In this document: positions 43,447 to 52,285 of the stretch, one piece after another
How the letters are laid out: each line of letters begins with the position of its first letter
Position numbering within the stretch: the first letter of the stretch is position 1
DNA from: Bradyrhizobium sp. CB1717
Lineage (GTDB): Bacteria; Pseudomonadota; Alphaproteobacteria; Rhizobiales; Xanthobacteraceae
DNA length: 64,000 bases
Direction of reading: 5' to 3'
Assembly (NCBI RefSeq): GCF_029714325.1
Contig: NZ_CP121666.1
Coordinates: 5,456,001 to 5,520,000 of the forward strand
Made by a program: the position numbers and the translations under genes
Notes under the pieces: model-generated
What the model was told of the DNA's origin: nothing
Databases searched by the model: none
Seen by the model: the letters and a program-made list of their open reading frames with translations, nothing else

Positions 43447-44919
43447 ATGACGGTCCATTTCCCCTTCCAGAACTCGTATTCGGCGCTGCCGGACAGCTTC
43501 TTTGCCCGCGTCGCGCCGACCCCGGTCGCCGCGCCCCGGCTGATCAAGCTGAACCGGCCGCTGGCGGTCCAGCTCGGGCTGGACCCGGACCTTTTGGAGA
43601 CCCCGGAGGGCGCCGAGATCCTGGCCGGCAAGACGGTTCCCGCCGGGGCCGATCCCATCGCCATGGCCTATGCCGGCCACCAGTTCGGGCAATTCGTGCC
43701 CCAGCTCGGCGACGGCCGCGCCATCCTGCTCGGCGAGGTCATCGACAGGGACGGCGTCCGCCGCGACATCCAACTCAAGGGAAGCGGCCCCACCCCGTTC
43801 TCCCGCCGCGGCGACGGACGTGCCGCGCTTGGGCCGGTCTTGCGCGAATACATCGTCAGCGAAGCGATGTATGCGCTGGGCATCCCGACCACGCGCTCGC
43901 TTGCCGCCGTCGTCACCGGCGAGCACGTCATCCGCGAGACCGCGCTGCCGGGCGCGGTGCTGACCCGCATCGCCTCCAGCCACATCCGCGTCGGCACCTT
44001 CCAGTTCTTTGCCGTCCGCCGCGATACCGAGGCGATCCGCCGGCTCGCCGATCACGTCATCGTCAGGCACTACCCTGATCTACTCCACGTGGAGCAGCCC
44101 TATCACGCGCTGCTCGGTGCCGTCGTCGCACGCCAGGCCGACCTCATCGCGCGCTGGCTGCTGGTCGGCTTCATCCACGGCGTGATGAACACCGACAATA
44201 GCTCCATCTCGGGCGAGACCATCGATTACGGCCCCTGCGCCTTCATGGATGCCTACAATCCCGCGCAGGTGTTTTCCTCGATCGACGAGATGGGCCGTTA
44301 CGCCTATGCCAACCAGCCGCGCATCGGCTTGTGGAATCTGACGCGCCTCGCCGAATGCCTGCTGCCGCTGTTCTCGGACGATCAGGAGAAGGCCGTCGCG
44401 GAAGCCCAGGACATCCTGGGCGCCTTCGCCGAAACATTCAGTGCCGCCTATCAGGCCGGCCTGCGCAAAAAGGTCGGCCTGTTCACGGAGCATGACGGCG
44501 ACGAGGCGCTGATCCAGGACCTGCTCGACGCCATGGCCAAGAACCAGGCCGACTTCACCCTCACCTTCCGCAAGCTTGGTGACGCCGCAGGCGACGACGG
44601 CGCCGACGTGCGCGCGCAGTTCATGGAGCCCGGCGCGTTCGACGAGTGGGCTGGGCGCTGGCGCGAGCGTATTGCCCTGGAGCCGCAATCCGCCGCCGAG
44701 CGGCAAGCCGCGATGCACGCCGTCAATCCGATCTTCATCCCGCGCAACCACCGCGTCGAGGCCGTGATCCAGGCCGCGGTGAACAACGACGACTACGCGC
44801 CGTTCGAGGAGCTGGTGAAGGTGCTGGCGAAGCCGTACGAGGATCAGCCGCAGTATGCGGCCTACGCCGATCCGCCGTTGCCGGACCAGCGGGTGTTGCA
44901 GACGTTCTGCGGGACTTGA
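43447..44919 (+). CDS. selO: Protein adenylyltransferase SelO
   Basis: A 490-residue pseudokinase-fold enzyme of the SelO/YdiU (UPF0061) family, which transfers AMP to protein side chains. Characteristic blocks are PLAVQLGLDPDLL, MAYAGHQFGQFVPQLGDGRA, DIQLKGSGPTPFSRRGDGRA, GVMNTDNSSISGETIDYGPC and PAQVFSSIDEMGRYAY. Bacterial versions usually end with Cys residues; here the end is LQTFCGT, one Cys and no selenocysteine. It is divergent from aspS. Confidence 0.95.
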   Translation: MTVHFPFQNSYSALPDSFFARVAPTPVAAPRLIKLNRPLAVQLGLDPDLLETPEGAEILAGKTVPAGADPIAMAYAGHQFGQFVPQLGDGRAILLGEVIDRDGVRRDIQLKGSGPTPFSRRGDGRAALGPVLREYIVSEAMYALGIPTTRSLAAVVTGEHVIRETALPGAVLTRIASSHIRVGTFQFFAVRRDTEAIRRLADHVIVRHYPDLLHVEQPYHALLGAVVARQADLIARWLLVGFIHGVMNTDNSSISGETIDYGPCAFMDAYNPAQVFSSIDEMGRYAYANQPRIGLWNLTRLAECLLPLFSDDQEKAVAEAQDILGAFAETFSAAYQAGLRKKVGLFTEHDGDEALIQDLLDAMAKNQADFTLTFRKLGDAAGDDGADVRAQFMEPGAFDEWAGRWRERIALEPQSAAERQAAMHAVNPIFIPRNHRVEAVIQAAVNNDDYAPFEELVKVLAKPYEDQPQYAAYADPPLPDQRVLQTFCGT

Positions 44920-44932
44920 GGCAGGCTCGGTG

Positions 44933-45048
44933 CGTAGGGTGGATTAGCCCGCGGCTGCGCGAAGCGCAGTCCGCAGGCGTAATCCACCACTTCTCTCAAC
45001 ACCCGGAAAGTAAAGAGGTGGATCACGCTTCGCTTATCCACCCTACGA
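44933..45048. repeat. REP-like palindrome pair, left of the RAYT gene
   Basis: Two imperfect palindromes, the first from CGTAGGGTGGATTAGCC to TAATCCACC, the second GGTGGATCACGCTTCGC through TATCCACCCTACG. They lie immediately downstream of the REP-associated transposase, with a matching unit on its other side. Confidence 0.85.
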
Positions 45049-45061
45049 GCCGACACGACCG

Positions 45062-45595
45062 CTACGCGCGCTCGCCAACCTCGCCTATGGACTTCGTATC
45101 ACCGCCCCAATCCTCCGGAAATAACCCCGCGCGGACATCGCGATGAAACGACGAATAAGGCCAATCACGCACTTTCGAGACGCGCCCGTGTTTGACGGGA
45201 TTGTAGTAGCAATACTCGATATGGCGCGCGTAGTCCGCCTCGTCACGGATCAAATGCTCCCAGAAACGGCGTTGCCAGATACCGCGTTCGTCCCTTGCGG
45301 CACGAACTGCGCTCAGCCGCTCATTGGCCGGTAGGGCTTTCGCGAAACGTGCCTTGATCAACCGCCAACGCACCGAAAAATTGGCATCGCCCGGCGGCAG
45401 CTTCCAGATCGCGTGGAGATGATCCGGCAGAACCACGAAAGCATCGATCTCGAAGGGATAGCTCCGGCGCGTTGCGGCGACTGCGTCCCGCAAGCTCTCG
45501 ATCTCGTCGGTCAAAAGAGATTTCCGCCGATCAAGCAGATTCACGGTGAAGAACCAGCATCCTCCGGGAACGAATGCGCGGCGGTAGTCAGGCAT
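45062..45595 (-). CDS. REP-associated tyrosine transposase (RAYT)
   Basis: A 177-residue single-domain HUH transposase of the IS200-like RAYT group. The metal-binding HUH motif is PDHLHAIW (His59, His61), and the C-terminal RDEADYARHIEYCYYNPVKHG holds the nucleophile-region tyrosines and the NPVKHG hallmark. RAYTs nick and mobilise REP hairpins. Matching palindromes flank it at 44933-45048 and 45631-45666, and a related one lies at 49812. The frame is intact. Confidence 0.93.
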   Translation of the reverse strand: MPDYRRAFVPGGCWFFTVNLLDRRKSLLTDEIESLRDAVAATRRSYPFEIDAFVVLPDHLHAIWKLPPGDANFSVRWRLIKARFAKALPANERLSAVRAARDERGIWQRRFWEHLIRDEADYARHIEYCYYNPVKHGRVSKVRDWPYSSFHRDVRAGLFPEDWGGDTKSIGEVGERA

Positions 45596-45630
45596 GAACT
45601 ATCGATAGCACAACTTGAAGTTGGCTCACA

Positions 45631-45666
45631 GCGGTGGATTACGCCTTCGGCTAATCCACCCTACGG
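45631..45666. repeat. REP-like palindrome, right of the RAYT gene
   Basis: GGTGGATTACGCCTTCGG, then CTAATCCACCCTACGG: a compact hairpin with the same GTGGATTA/TAATCCAC arms as the left flank. It begins 35 bp upstream of the RAYT start. Confidence 0.88.
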
Positions 45667-45786
45667 CCTTGGCCGTTGTGGACGCGGGAACCACTGTCAT
45701 CAAACTGAAACACACGCGCTCTAACGGGCTGGCAGCGCCGTCTTGCCGGAGGCGCCCATCCTCCAACCGTCCCGACAAAGCGCGCC

Positions 45787-46638
45787 ATGTCCTTCAAATT
45801 CATCCACATCACCGACACGCATCTCGCGAACCCGGGACTGAAGCTCTATGGCCTCGATCCGCGCGCCCGGCTGGATGCGGCGATCGCCGACATCAACAAG
45901 CACCAGTCCGATGCTGCGTTTGCGGTCGTGACCGGCGACCTCACCCATTGGGGCGAACCTGAATCCTACGCCAATTTCGCCGAGGCGATGGCCGCGCTGA
46001 AAATTCCGTACATCGCCATGGTCGGCAATCACGACAAGCGGGTGACCTGTCTCGACAGCCTGAAAGCCGCGCCGCGCGATGCCAACGGCTTCGTGCAGGG
46101 CACGCGCACCACCGAGCACGGCCTGTTCGTGTTCCTGGACACGCTGGACGAGACCAGCCACGCCGGCGAGATGTGCGAGAGGCGCCTCGGCTGGCTCGCG
46201 AGCACGCTGGCTGCCGCGCCGGCGGACCAGCAATTCGTGGTGTTCATGCATCATCCGCCGTTCCCGGTCGGCGTCCATGCGATGGACGAGATCGCGCTGA
46301 AGCAGAGCGCCGAATTCGCGGAGGTCATCGCGCCCTATCGCTCGCGCATCCGCCATCTCTTCTTCGGCCACGTGCACCGGCCGATCTTCGGCAGCTACGG
46401 CAAGATCCCGTTCTCGACGCTGCGCGGCACCAACCACCAGGTCTGGTTCGAGCTCGACGCTGCCGCGACCGACCATCTCGCCAGCCACGAGCCGCCGGCC
46501 TATGGCGTCGTGCTGATCGACGGGGAGAACCTCGTCGTGCACAGCCACGACTTCCTCGACACCAGTCTGCGCTTCCCCTTCGAGCCACCGGCAGGAGTGG
46601 ATGGCCGCGACTATGCGCTCAATTTCCCGGCGCGATGA
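45787..46638 (+). CDS. Metallophosphoesterase (phosphodiesterase)
   Basis: A 283-residue calcineurin-like phosphoesterase. Metal-site motifs are in order: HITDTH, VTGDLTHWG, MVGNHDKR, FMHHPPFPVG and FGHVHRP. The GNHD/GHVH set resembles CpdA/GlpQ-like cyclic or glycerophosphodiester phosphodiesterases. There is no signal peptide. The stop is one base before the permease start, so the products are translationally coupled and hydrolysis of an imported phosphodiester is likely. Confidence 0.88.
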   Translation: MSFKFIHITDTHLANPGLKLYGLDPRARLDAAIADINKHQSDAAFAVVTGDLTHWGEPESYANFAEAMAALKIPYIAMVGNHDKRVTCLDSLKAAPRDANGFVQGTRTTEHGLFVFLDTLDETSHAGEMCERRLGWLASTLAAAPADQQFVVFMHHPPFPVGVHAMDEIALKQSAEFAEVIAPYRSRIRHLFFGHVHRPIFGSYGKIPFSTLRGTNHQVWFELDAAATDHLASHEPPAYGVVLIDGENLVVHSHDFLDTSLRFPFEPPAGVDGRDYALNFPAR

Positions 46639-46639
46639 G

Positions 46640-47590
46640 ATGAGCCTCGCTGAACCCGCGGCTCTCCCGGTCGCGACGTCGGCGGCAACGCGTCTGCACG
46701 TCCTGAAGCGGTTTTCGAGCCGCCTCAAAGCCTCGCTGCCTGCCTATCTGCTGCTGTTGCCCTCGCTGGTGTTCCTCGCGCTGTTCACCTATGGCGCGAT
46801 GGGACGCGTCCTCATCGACGCGCTCTATCAGCGCGCCACGCCCAAGGCGCCGGTGCGGTTCGTCGGCCTCGACAATATCAGCGCGGTGCTCGCCGACCCC
46901 GCCTTCACCGGCGCCGTCGTCAACAATCTGATCTACGCCGTCGGCACGGCGGTCCCGAGCATCGGACTTGCGCTGTTGTTCGCGCTGGCGCTGACGCGCA
47001 CCCATGCCGTGAACAGCGCGCTACGCGCGGCGCTGTTCCTGCCGGTGCTGATCCCGATGGTCGCGGCATCCGCGCTGTTCCTGTTCATCTTCCTGCCCAA
47101 TGTCGGCCTGCTCGATTATTACATCGGCCGGCTGCTGCCGGTGCTGCCGAACTGGCTCGGCGATCCCGACATCGCGCTCTATGCGATCATGATCATCACG
47201 ATCTGGAAAAACGCCGGCTATTACATGCTGTTCTTCCTCGCCGGCCTGCAGGCCGTGCCCGAGGATGTGATGGAGGCGGCGCACCTCGACGGCGCGGGGC
47301 CCAATCAGCGGTTTCGCCACATCATCCTGCCGGAGCTCAAGCCCACCTTCCTGTTCGTCACCGTCATCGCGATCCTCAACGCGGTGACGCAGGTCGACCA
47401 CGTCTTCGTCATGACCCAGGGCGGGCCGTCCAACTCGACCAATCTCGTGCTGTTCTACATCTACCAGCAGGCGGTCGAGCACTACGACGTCGGCAAGGCC
47501 TCGGCGGCGACGCTGCTGACGCTCGCCGCGCTGATGGGACTCACCGCGCTGTCCTTCCGCACCATGGCGAACCGCGAGGGCGGGCCATGA
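46640..47590 (+). CDS. ABC transporter permease, sugar/glycerophosphate type (MalF/UgpA-like)
   Basis: About 316 residues with six predicted membrane helices. The EAA loop reads VMEAAHLDGAGPNQRFRHIILPELKP, the contact site for an ATPase. The start at 46640 directly follows the phosphoesterase stop. It pairs with the next permease and binding protein. Confidence 0.9.
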   Translation: MSLAEPAALPVATSAATRLHVLKRFSSRLKASLPAYLLLLPSLVFLALFTYGAMGRVLIDALYQRATPKAPVRFVGLDNISAVLADPAFTGAVVNNLIYAVGTAVPSIGLALLFALALTRTHAVNSALRAALFLPVLIPMVAASALFLFIFLPNVGLLDYYIGRLLPVLPNWLGDPDIALYAIMIITIWKNAGYYMLFFLAGLQAVPEDVMEAAHLDGAGPNQRFRHIILPELKPTFLFVTVIAILNAVTQVDHVFVMTQGGPSNSTNLVLFYIYQQAVEHYDVGKASAATLLTLAALMGLTALSFRTMANREGGP

Positions 47591-48456
47591 AACTGATCGA
47601 TGCGCTCTGGAAGGATGCACCGCTCGCCACCCGCGGCGAGATCACGCCCAAGCTCGGCTTCCTCCTGACCGTGCTGCTCGCGATCGTCTGGCTGATCCCG
47701 TTCCTGTGGATGGGCGTGGCAACGCTGCGCCCCGCCTCGGACGGCATCAACGCCATGGCCGAGCTGATGCCGAGCCTGAAGCCCACGCTCGACAATATCA
47801 GGGATGCCTGGGAGATCGGCGATTTCCCGCGCTACACCCTCAACACCACGATCATCTGCACCGGCATCCTCCTGGTGCAGTTCTTCACGATCACGCTGGC
47901 AGGCTTTGCCTTCGCCCGCCTGAACTTCGCCGGCAAGACGCTGATCTTCTACCTGTTCCTGATGCAGCTGATGCTGGTGCCGGTGCTGCTGATCGTGCCC
48001 AACCTGAAGCTCGTCGCGCAGCTCGGCCTCTACGACACGCTCGCCGGCGTGATGATGCCGTTCTTCGCTTCGGCCTTCGGCACCTTCCTGATGCGCCAGG
48101 CGTTCGAGGCGATCCCGACTGAGCTCGAAGACGCAGCGCTGATCGACGGTGCCAGCCTGTTCCAGCGCATTCGCCACATCTACGTGCCGCTGTCGATGCC
48201 GAGCTTCTCCGCGTTCGCCATCATCTCCGTGACCAGCCACTGGAACGACTTCCTGTGGCCGCTGATGGTGATCAATTCGCCCGACAAGCGGCCGCTCACG
48301 GTCGGTCTCTCGGTGTTCACCAAGACCGCCGAAGGCACGCAAGCCTGGGGCACCATCGCCGCAGGCACGCTCATGGTGATCGCGCCGCTGCTCGTCACCT
48401 TCCTGATCTTCCAGAAGCGCTTCATCAGCTCTTTCGTCACCTCAGGCATCAAATAG
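47587..48456 (+). CDS. ABC transporter permease (MalG/UgpE-like)
   Basis: 289 residues with six predicted helices and the EAA loop ELEDAALIDGASLFQRIRHI. Its ATG overlaps the previous gene's stop by 4 bp (ATGA), showing translational coupling. Forms the translocation pore with its partner. Confidence 0.9.
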   Translation: MKLIDALWKDAPLATRGEITPKLGFLLTVLLAIVWLIPFLWMGVATLRPASDGINAMAELMPSLKPTLDNIRDAWEIGDFPRYTLNTTIICTGILLVQFFTITLAGFAFARLNFAGKTLIFYLFLMQLMLVPVLLIVPNLKLVAQLGLYDTLAGVMMPFFASAFGTFLMRQAFEAIPTELEDAALIDGASLFQRIRHIYVPLSMPSFSAFAIISVTSHWNDFLWPLMVINSPDKRPLTVGLSVFTKTAEGTQAWGTIAAGTLMVIAPLLVTFLIFQKRFISSFVTSGIK

Positions 48457-48467
48457 GAGATTTTCCG

Positions 48468-49802
48468 ATGCTGTTCTCCCGCAGGCTCATGCTTGGCCTT
48501 GCCATGGCAGGCTCCATGGCAGGCGCCCTCACCTTCCCGGCGCTCGCCGGCGAAGGTCCGACCGAGATCGATTTGTTCTTTCCCGTTCCCGTCGACGGCA
48601 AGCTCGCCCGCGACATGGGCACCTTGATCAAGGAGTTCAACGAGACCCATCCCGCGATCAAGGCGACCGCCGTTTACACCGGCTCCTATGACGACACGCT
48701 GATCAAGACGCGCGCGTCGATCAAGGCCGGCAAGCCGCCGGCTGCCGTGATCATGTCGGCGAACTTCCTGCTCGACATGCAGATCGAGAACGAGCTCACC
48801 AATCTCGACAGCCTGATCGCCGCCGACGGCACCACCAAGGATCAGTTCCTCGGCCAGTTCTTCCCGGCGCTGCAGGGCAATGCGGTGATCAACCGCTCGG
48901 TCTACGGCGTGCCCTTCCACAATTCGACGCCGCTGCTCTACATCAATGCCGACAAGGCCAAGGAAGCCGGCCTTGATCCGAACAAGCCGCCGCAGACCTG
49001 GGCCGAGCTCACCGACTGGGCCAAGAAGCTCACCAAGCGCGAGGGTGACAAGGTGACCCAGTGGGGCATCGCGATCCCCTGCGCCTACGACTATTGCGGC
49101 TGGATGATGGAAACGCTCACCATGAGCAATGGCGGGCGCTACTACAACGAGGAGTTCGGCGGCGAGGTCTATTACGACACGCCGTCGATGCTGGGCGCGC
49201 TGACCTGGTGGAACGACCTCGTCGCCAAGCACAAGGTCCATCCGCCCGGCGCGACGCCCGGCCCTGCCGTCAGCACCTCCTTCATCTCCGGCAACGCCGC
49301 GATGATGATGCTCTCGACGGGCTCGCTGACCTACGTGCGCGACAACGCCAAGTTCGCCTACAAGGTCGCCTTCATCCCGCGCAACGTCCGCAACGCCGTG
49401 CCGATCGGCGGCGCCTCGCTGATCGTTCCGGCCGGCCAGGAAGCCGACAAGCAGAAGGCCGCCTGGACGCTGATCAAGTGGATGACCTCGCCCGAGAAGA
49501 GCGGCTGGTGGAGCCGCGCGACAGGCTATTTCGCGCCCAACATCGCCGCCTACAAGACGCCAGAGATGGTCGACTTCCTGGGCAAGAACCCGGACGCCAA
49601 GACCGCCGTCGAGCAGCTCGACGTCGCAAAGCCCTGGTTCGCCACCTACAAGACCGTCCCGGTTCGCAAGAACCTCGAGGACGAGGTCATGCTGGTCCTC
49701 AACGGCAAGAAGCAGCCGAAGGAGGCCCTCGTCGCCGCCCAGAAGGCCGCCGACGAGACGCTCAAGCCGTACAACGCGGAGACCTCGCTGAAGCTGCCGT
49801 AA
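48468..49802 (+). CDS. ABC transporter substrate-binding protein (UgpB-like)
   Basis: About 444 residues from the ATG at 48468 (AGGAG about 9 nt upstream). A signal peptide ends ALAGEGPTE. Family-1 extracellular solute-binding features include VDGKLARDMGTLIKEFNETHP, GVPFHNSTPLLYINAD and GGASLIVPAG. This fits sugar or sn-glycerol-3-phosphate binding. The operon has no ATPase gene, so a shared ATPase elsewhere must energise it. Confidence 0.9.
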   Translation: MLFSRRLMLGLAMAGSMAGALTFPALAGEGPTEIDLFFPVPVDGKLARDMGTLIKEFNETHPAIKATAVYTGSYDDTLIKTRASIKAGKPPAAVIMSANFLLDMQIENELTNLDSLIAADGTTKDQFLGQFFPALQGNAVINRSVYGVPFHNSTPLLYINADKAKEAGLDPNKPPQTWAELTDWAKKLTKREGDKVTQWGIAIPCAYDYCGWMMETLTMSNGGRYYNEEFGGEVYYDTPSMLGALTWWNDLVAKHKVHPPGATPGPAVSTSFISGNAAMMMLSTGSLTYVRDNAKFAYKVAFIPRNVRNAVPIGGASLIVPAGQEADKQKAAWTLIKWMTSPEKSGWWSRATGYFAPNIAAYKTPEMVDFLGKNPDAKTAVEQLDVAKPWFATYKTVPVRKNLEDEVMLVLNGKKQPKEALVAAQKAADETLKPYNAETSLKLP

Positions 49803-49811
49803 GGGGCTTTG

Positions 49812-49935
49812 GAGGGTGGATCAGCCCGCGGCTGCGCGAAAGCGCAGTCCGCGGGCGCAATCCACCGTACGCTTCGCTCTCGGAGCTACGGCGGACAAGT
49901 CGCTTTGCCCACCTTACGAAGCTGATCCACCCTAC
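49812..49935. repeat. REP-like palindromic repeat
   Basis: Opens GGAGGGTGGATCAGCCCGCG and closes GCTGATCCACCCTAC. The first half matches the copy at 44933 closely (CCGCGGCTGCGCGAA then AGCGCAGTCCGC). It separates the convergent binding-protein and oxidoreductase genes. Confidence 0.85.
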
Positions 49936-49939
49936 TGGC

Positions 49940-50929
49940 TCAGATCGTCACCACAATCTTGCCGAACTGCGTATTCGACTCCAGGAAGCGATGCGCCTCG
50001 ACGATGTCCTCGAACCGGAACGTTCGGGCGATGATCGGCTTCAACGTGCCGTCCGCGAGCCCATCGAGGATGAAGGCCTTGGCCCGCTCGAGGCGCGCGG
50101 GATCGCCTGTGATCTCGTGCACGAGGTAGCCGCGCAGGACCAGGCTCTTGGTCAACACGTTGGGAAGCGGAAACGGCGTTGGCTCGCGGCTCAGTCCGCC
50201 ATATTCGATCAGGATCCCGCCGGATGACATCGCCGCGGTCAGCGGCTCGAACGCAGGGCCGCCGACCGCATCCAGCACCACACGGACGCCGTTTGAACCG
50301 GCGATCGCCTCCAGCCGCGCGCGGATGTCTTCTTCATCCGAGACGACGATGTGGGCAGCGCCGGCATCGAGCAAGGCCTGCCGCTTGGCCGAGGTCCGGG
50401 TCAGCGCGACCGGGATCGCGCCGATCCGGTTCGCGATCGGGATTGCAGCCAGCCCCACGCTGCTCGACGCCGCCGTAATGGCGACGACGTCCCCTCGCCC
50501 GAGCCGCGCGATGTGGACCAGCGCGCCATAAGCCGTCAGATATTGCATCCAGACCGCAGCGGCGGCCTCGAAGCCAAGCTCCCGCGGATGCTTCACGACG
50601 AGTTCGGCCGGAAACGTCGCAAGCTCGGCATAGGCCGGCCACCGCACCATCGACTGCGGCGGCACAATGCTGACGACATCACCAGGGGCAAAGCCCGAGA
50701 CATCGTGGCCGATCGCCTCGACGATGCCCGCTGCCTCCAGACCTAGACCCGATGGAAATACCGCGGTCTCGATATAGATCCCGCTCCGGAGCAGGGCCTC
50801 CGCGCGGTTGAGGCCAAGCGCCCTGGCCCGGATCTGCACCTCGCCCCGTGCGGGCGGCGCGACATCGACCGTCTCGATGCGCAGCACTTCGGGTCCACCA
50901 TGCCGGTGAAAGCGAACGACGCGGGCCAT
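49940..50929 (-). CDS. Zinc-independent MDR family oxidoreductase (quinone reductase-like)
   Basis: A 329-residue medium-chain dehydrogenase/reductase: EVLRIETVDVAPPARGEVQIR start, ALGLNRAEALLRSG, and the NADPH-fold motif VVAITAASSSVGLAAIPIANRIGA. The zinc-ligand cysteines of alcohol dehydrogenases are absent, favouring quinone oxidoreductase-type chemistry. It is divergent from the LysR gene. Confidence 0.9.
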   Translation of the reverse strand: MARVVRFHRHGGPEVLRIETVDVAPPARGEVQIRARALGLNRAEALLRSGIYIETAVFPSGLGLEAAGIVEAIGHDVSGFAPGDVVSIVPPQSMVRWPAYAELATFPAELVVKHPRELGFEAAAAVWMQYLTAYGALVHIARLGRGDVVAITAASSSVGLAAIPIANRIGAIPVALTRTSAKRQALLDAGAAHIVVSDEEDIRARLEAIAGSNGVRVVLDAVGGPAFEPLTAAMSSGGILIEYGGLSREPTPFPLPNVLTKSLVLRGYLVHEITGDPARLERAKAFILDGLADGTLKPIIARTFRFEDIVEAHRFLESNTQFGKIVVTI

Positions 50930-50944
50930 GGATACACTCCAAAA

Positions 50945-50955
50945 CAGTTGAACTG
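50945..50955. promoter_or_regulatory. Palindrome in the oxidoreductase/LysR gap
   Basis: CAGTTGAACTG is a perfect palindrome around its central G, 15 bp before the oxidoreductase start on the minus strand. It is a candidate operator of the divergent LysR protein. Confidence 0.45.
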
Positions 50956-51032
50956 AATGGAGCTATGCCGATCCCTGGGAAGTGGATAAATCGCCCAAGG
51001 AAACGAACAGTCGAAACCAGGAGTTTTCAATC

Positions 51033-51932
51033 ATGGACCGCCTGACCAGCATGGCCGTGTTCGTCAAGGCCGTCGATCTCGGCTCGTTCGCGGCCGCAGC
51101 CGACGCCCTGGAGATGTCGGGGCCGATGGTCGGCAAGCATGTGCGCTTCCTCGAAGAGCGCCTCGGCGCACGCCTGCTCAACCGCACCACGCGGCGGCAG
51201 AGCCTGACCGATGCCGGCCAGGCCTATTACGAGCGCTGCCGTGCCGTGCTCAGCGAGGCTGAAGCGGCCGACGCCGTCGTTGCCGACGAAATGTCCGAGC
51301 CGCGCGGCAGGCTGCGCGTAACGATGCCCGCGCTGCTGGGGCGTCACTGCATCGCGCCCCTGTTGATGAAGCTGGCGCGCAAACATCCGCATATCGAGCT
51401 CGACCTCTCCTTCGGCGACCCGATCACTGACATCGTCGAGGCCGGCTATGACCTTGCGATCCGGACCGGTGATCTCGACGACCAGTCCGGCCTGATCACG
51501 CGGCGCATCGCAAGCCAGCGCATGGTGGTGTGTGGCGCGCGCTCGTATTTGCGAGCCAACGGCAAGCCGAAATCGATCGACGATCTCGCCGCGCACCAGG
51601 CGATCATCTATCGACGCTCCGGGCGCGTCCGGCCGTGGCTGTTCCCGCTGGAAGGCCAGCTTCCACACGAGATCATGCCATCGGGACGGCTGCGGCTCGA
51701 CGATCTCGAAGCCATCGCTGATGCCGCCGCGCAAGGCATGGGCCTCGCCTGGCTGCCCTTTTGGCTGATCCGCGAACGCCTCGACACCGGCGCGCTGGTC
51801 GGTCTGCTCAGGGACGAGGGCGAATTCCTCTACGACTGCCACGCGCTGTGGCCCCGTTCGCCCCGGCTGTCGCCAAAGGTCCGCACCGCCGTGGACAGCC
51901 TCGCTGCGGCCCTGCCGAAGTTAATGACCTGA
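51033..51932 (+). CDS. LysR family transcriptional regulator
   Basis: About 299 residues from the ATG at 51033 (AGGAG 10 nt upstream). The N-terminal helix-turn-helix reads MAVFVKAVDLGSFAAAADAL...RFLEERLGARLLNRTTRRQSLTDAG, followed by the effector domain. Divergent orientation with an MDR oxidoreductase is a typical regulator-target pair. The frame from 50982 adds unsupported residues. Confidence 0.92.
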   Translation: MDRLTSMAVFVKAVDLGSFAAAADALEMSGPMVGKHVRFLEERLGARLLNRTTRRQSLTDAGQAYYERCRAVLSEAEAADAVVADEMSEPRGRLRVTMPALLGRHCIAPLLMKLARKHPHIELDLSFGDPITDIVEAGYDLAIRTGDLDDQSGLITRRIASQRMVVCGARSYLRANGKPKSIDDLAAHQAIIYRRSGRVRPWLFPLEGQLPHEIMPSGRLRLDDLEAIADAAAQGMGLAWLPFWLIRERLDTGALVGLLRDEGEFLYDCHALWPRSPRLSPKVRTAVDSLAAALPKLMT

Positions 51933-52058
51933 CGGCGGGCCGCCGACCCATTAACTCCCCGTCCACCATCCGGCCCGGCCCGCCGGCGGTAACCATTGGA
52001 ATTAACAGACCCTCAACGCGCACCCGACAAATCTATCAATGTTTCTGGAGATTTCGCC

Positions 52059-52169
52059 GTGGATCTGTTGGTTTTCGAGTTCCTGGGGCTCGCCCTTGTC
52101 GCCATGTGCGTGGTCGTGGTGGCGCTGCCCTGCGCCCGCAAATCCTCGCACCGGATCCGCTACGAATAG
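52059..52169 (+). CDS. Small single-pass membrane protein, 36 residues
   Basis: Starts with GTG at 52059 and GGAG 8 nt upstream. One membrane helix (LVFEFLGLALVAMCVVVVAL) is followed by a short basic tail, PCARKSSHRIRYE. The ribosome site, helix and positive-inside tail support coding. It has two cysteines. Function unknown; it lies between a LysR gene and rnd. Confidence 0.6.
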   Translation: MDLLVFEFLGLALVAMCVVVVALPCARKSSHRIRYE

Positions 52170-52229
52170 GAATTTCGTCGGAAAGAGCCGATTCCGGCCC
52201 GATGCAAGGCTCGAATTCGCTCCAAGGCC

Positions 52230-52270
52230 CTTGACATCACAGCACTTTCGGCAGAACGGCTGATGTCAAG
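52230..52270. promoter_or_regulatory. Inverted repeat in the rnd leader
   Basis: CTTGACATCA (52230-52239) and TGATGTCAAG (52261-52270) are perfect 10-bp arms around a 21-nt loop, ending 15 bp before the rnd start. It could be an operator or an mRNA hairpin over the ribosome site. Confidence 0.5.
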
Positions 52271-52285
52271 TGTCATGGGCCGTTC

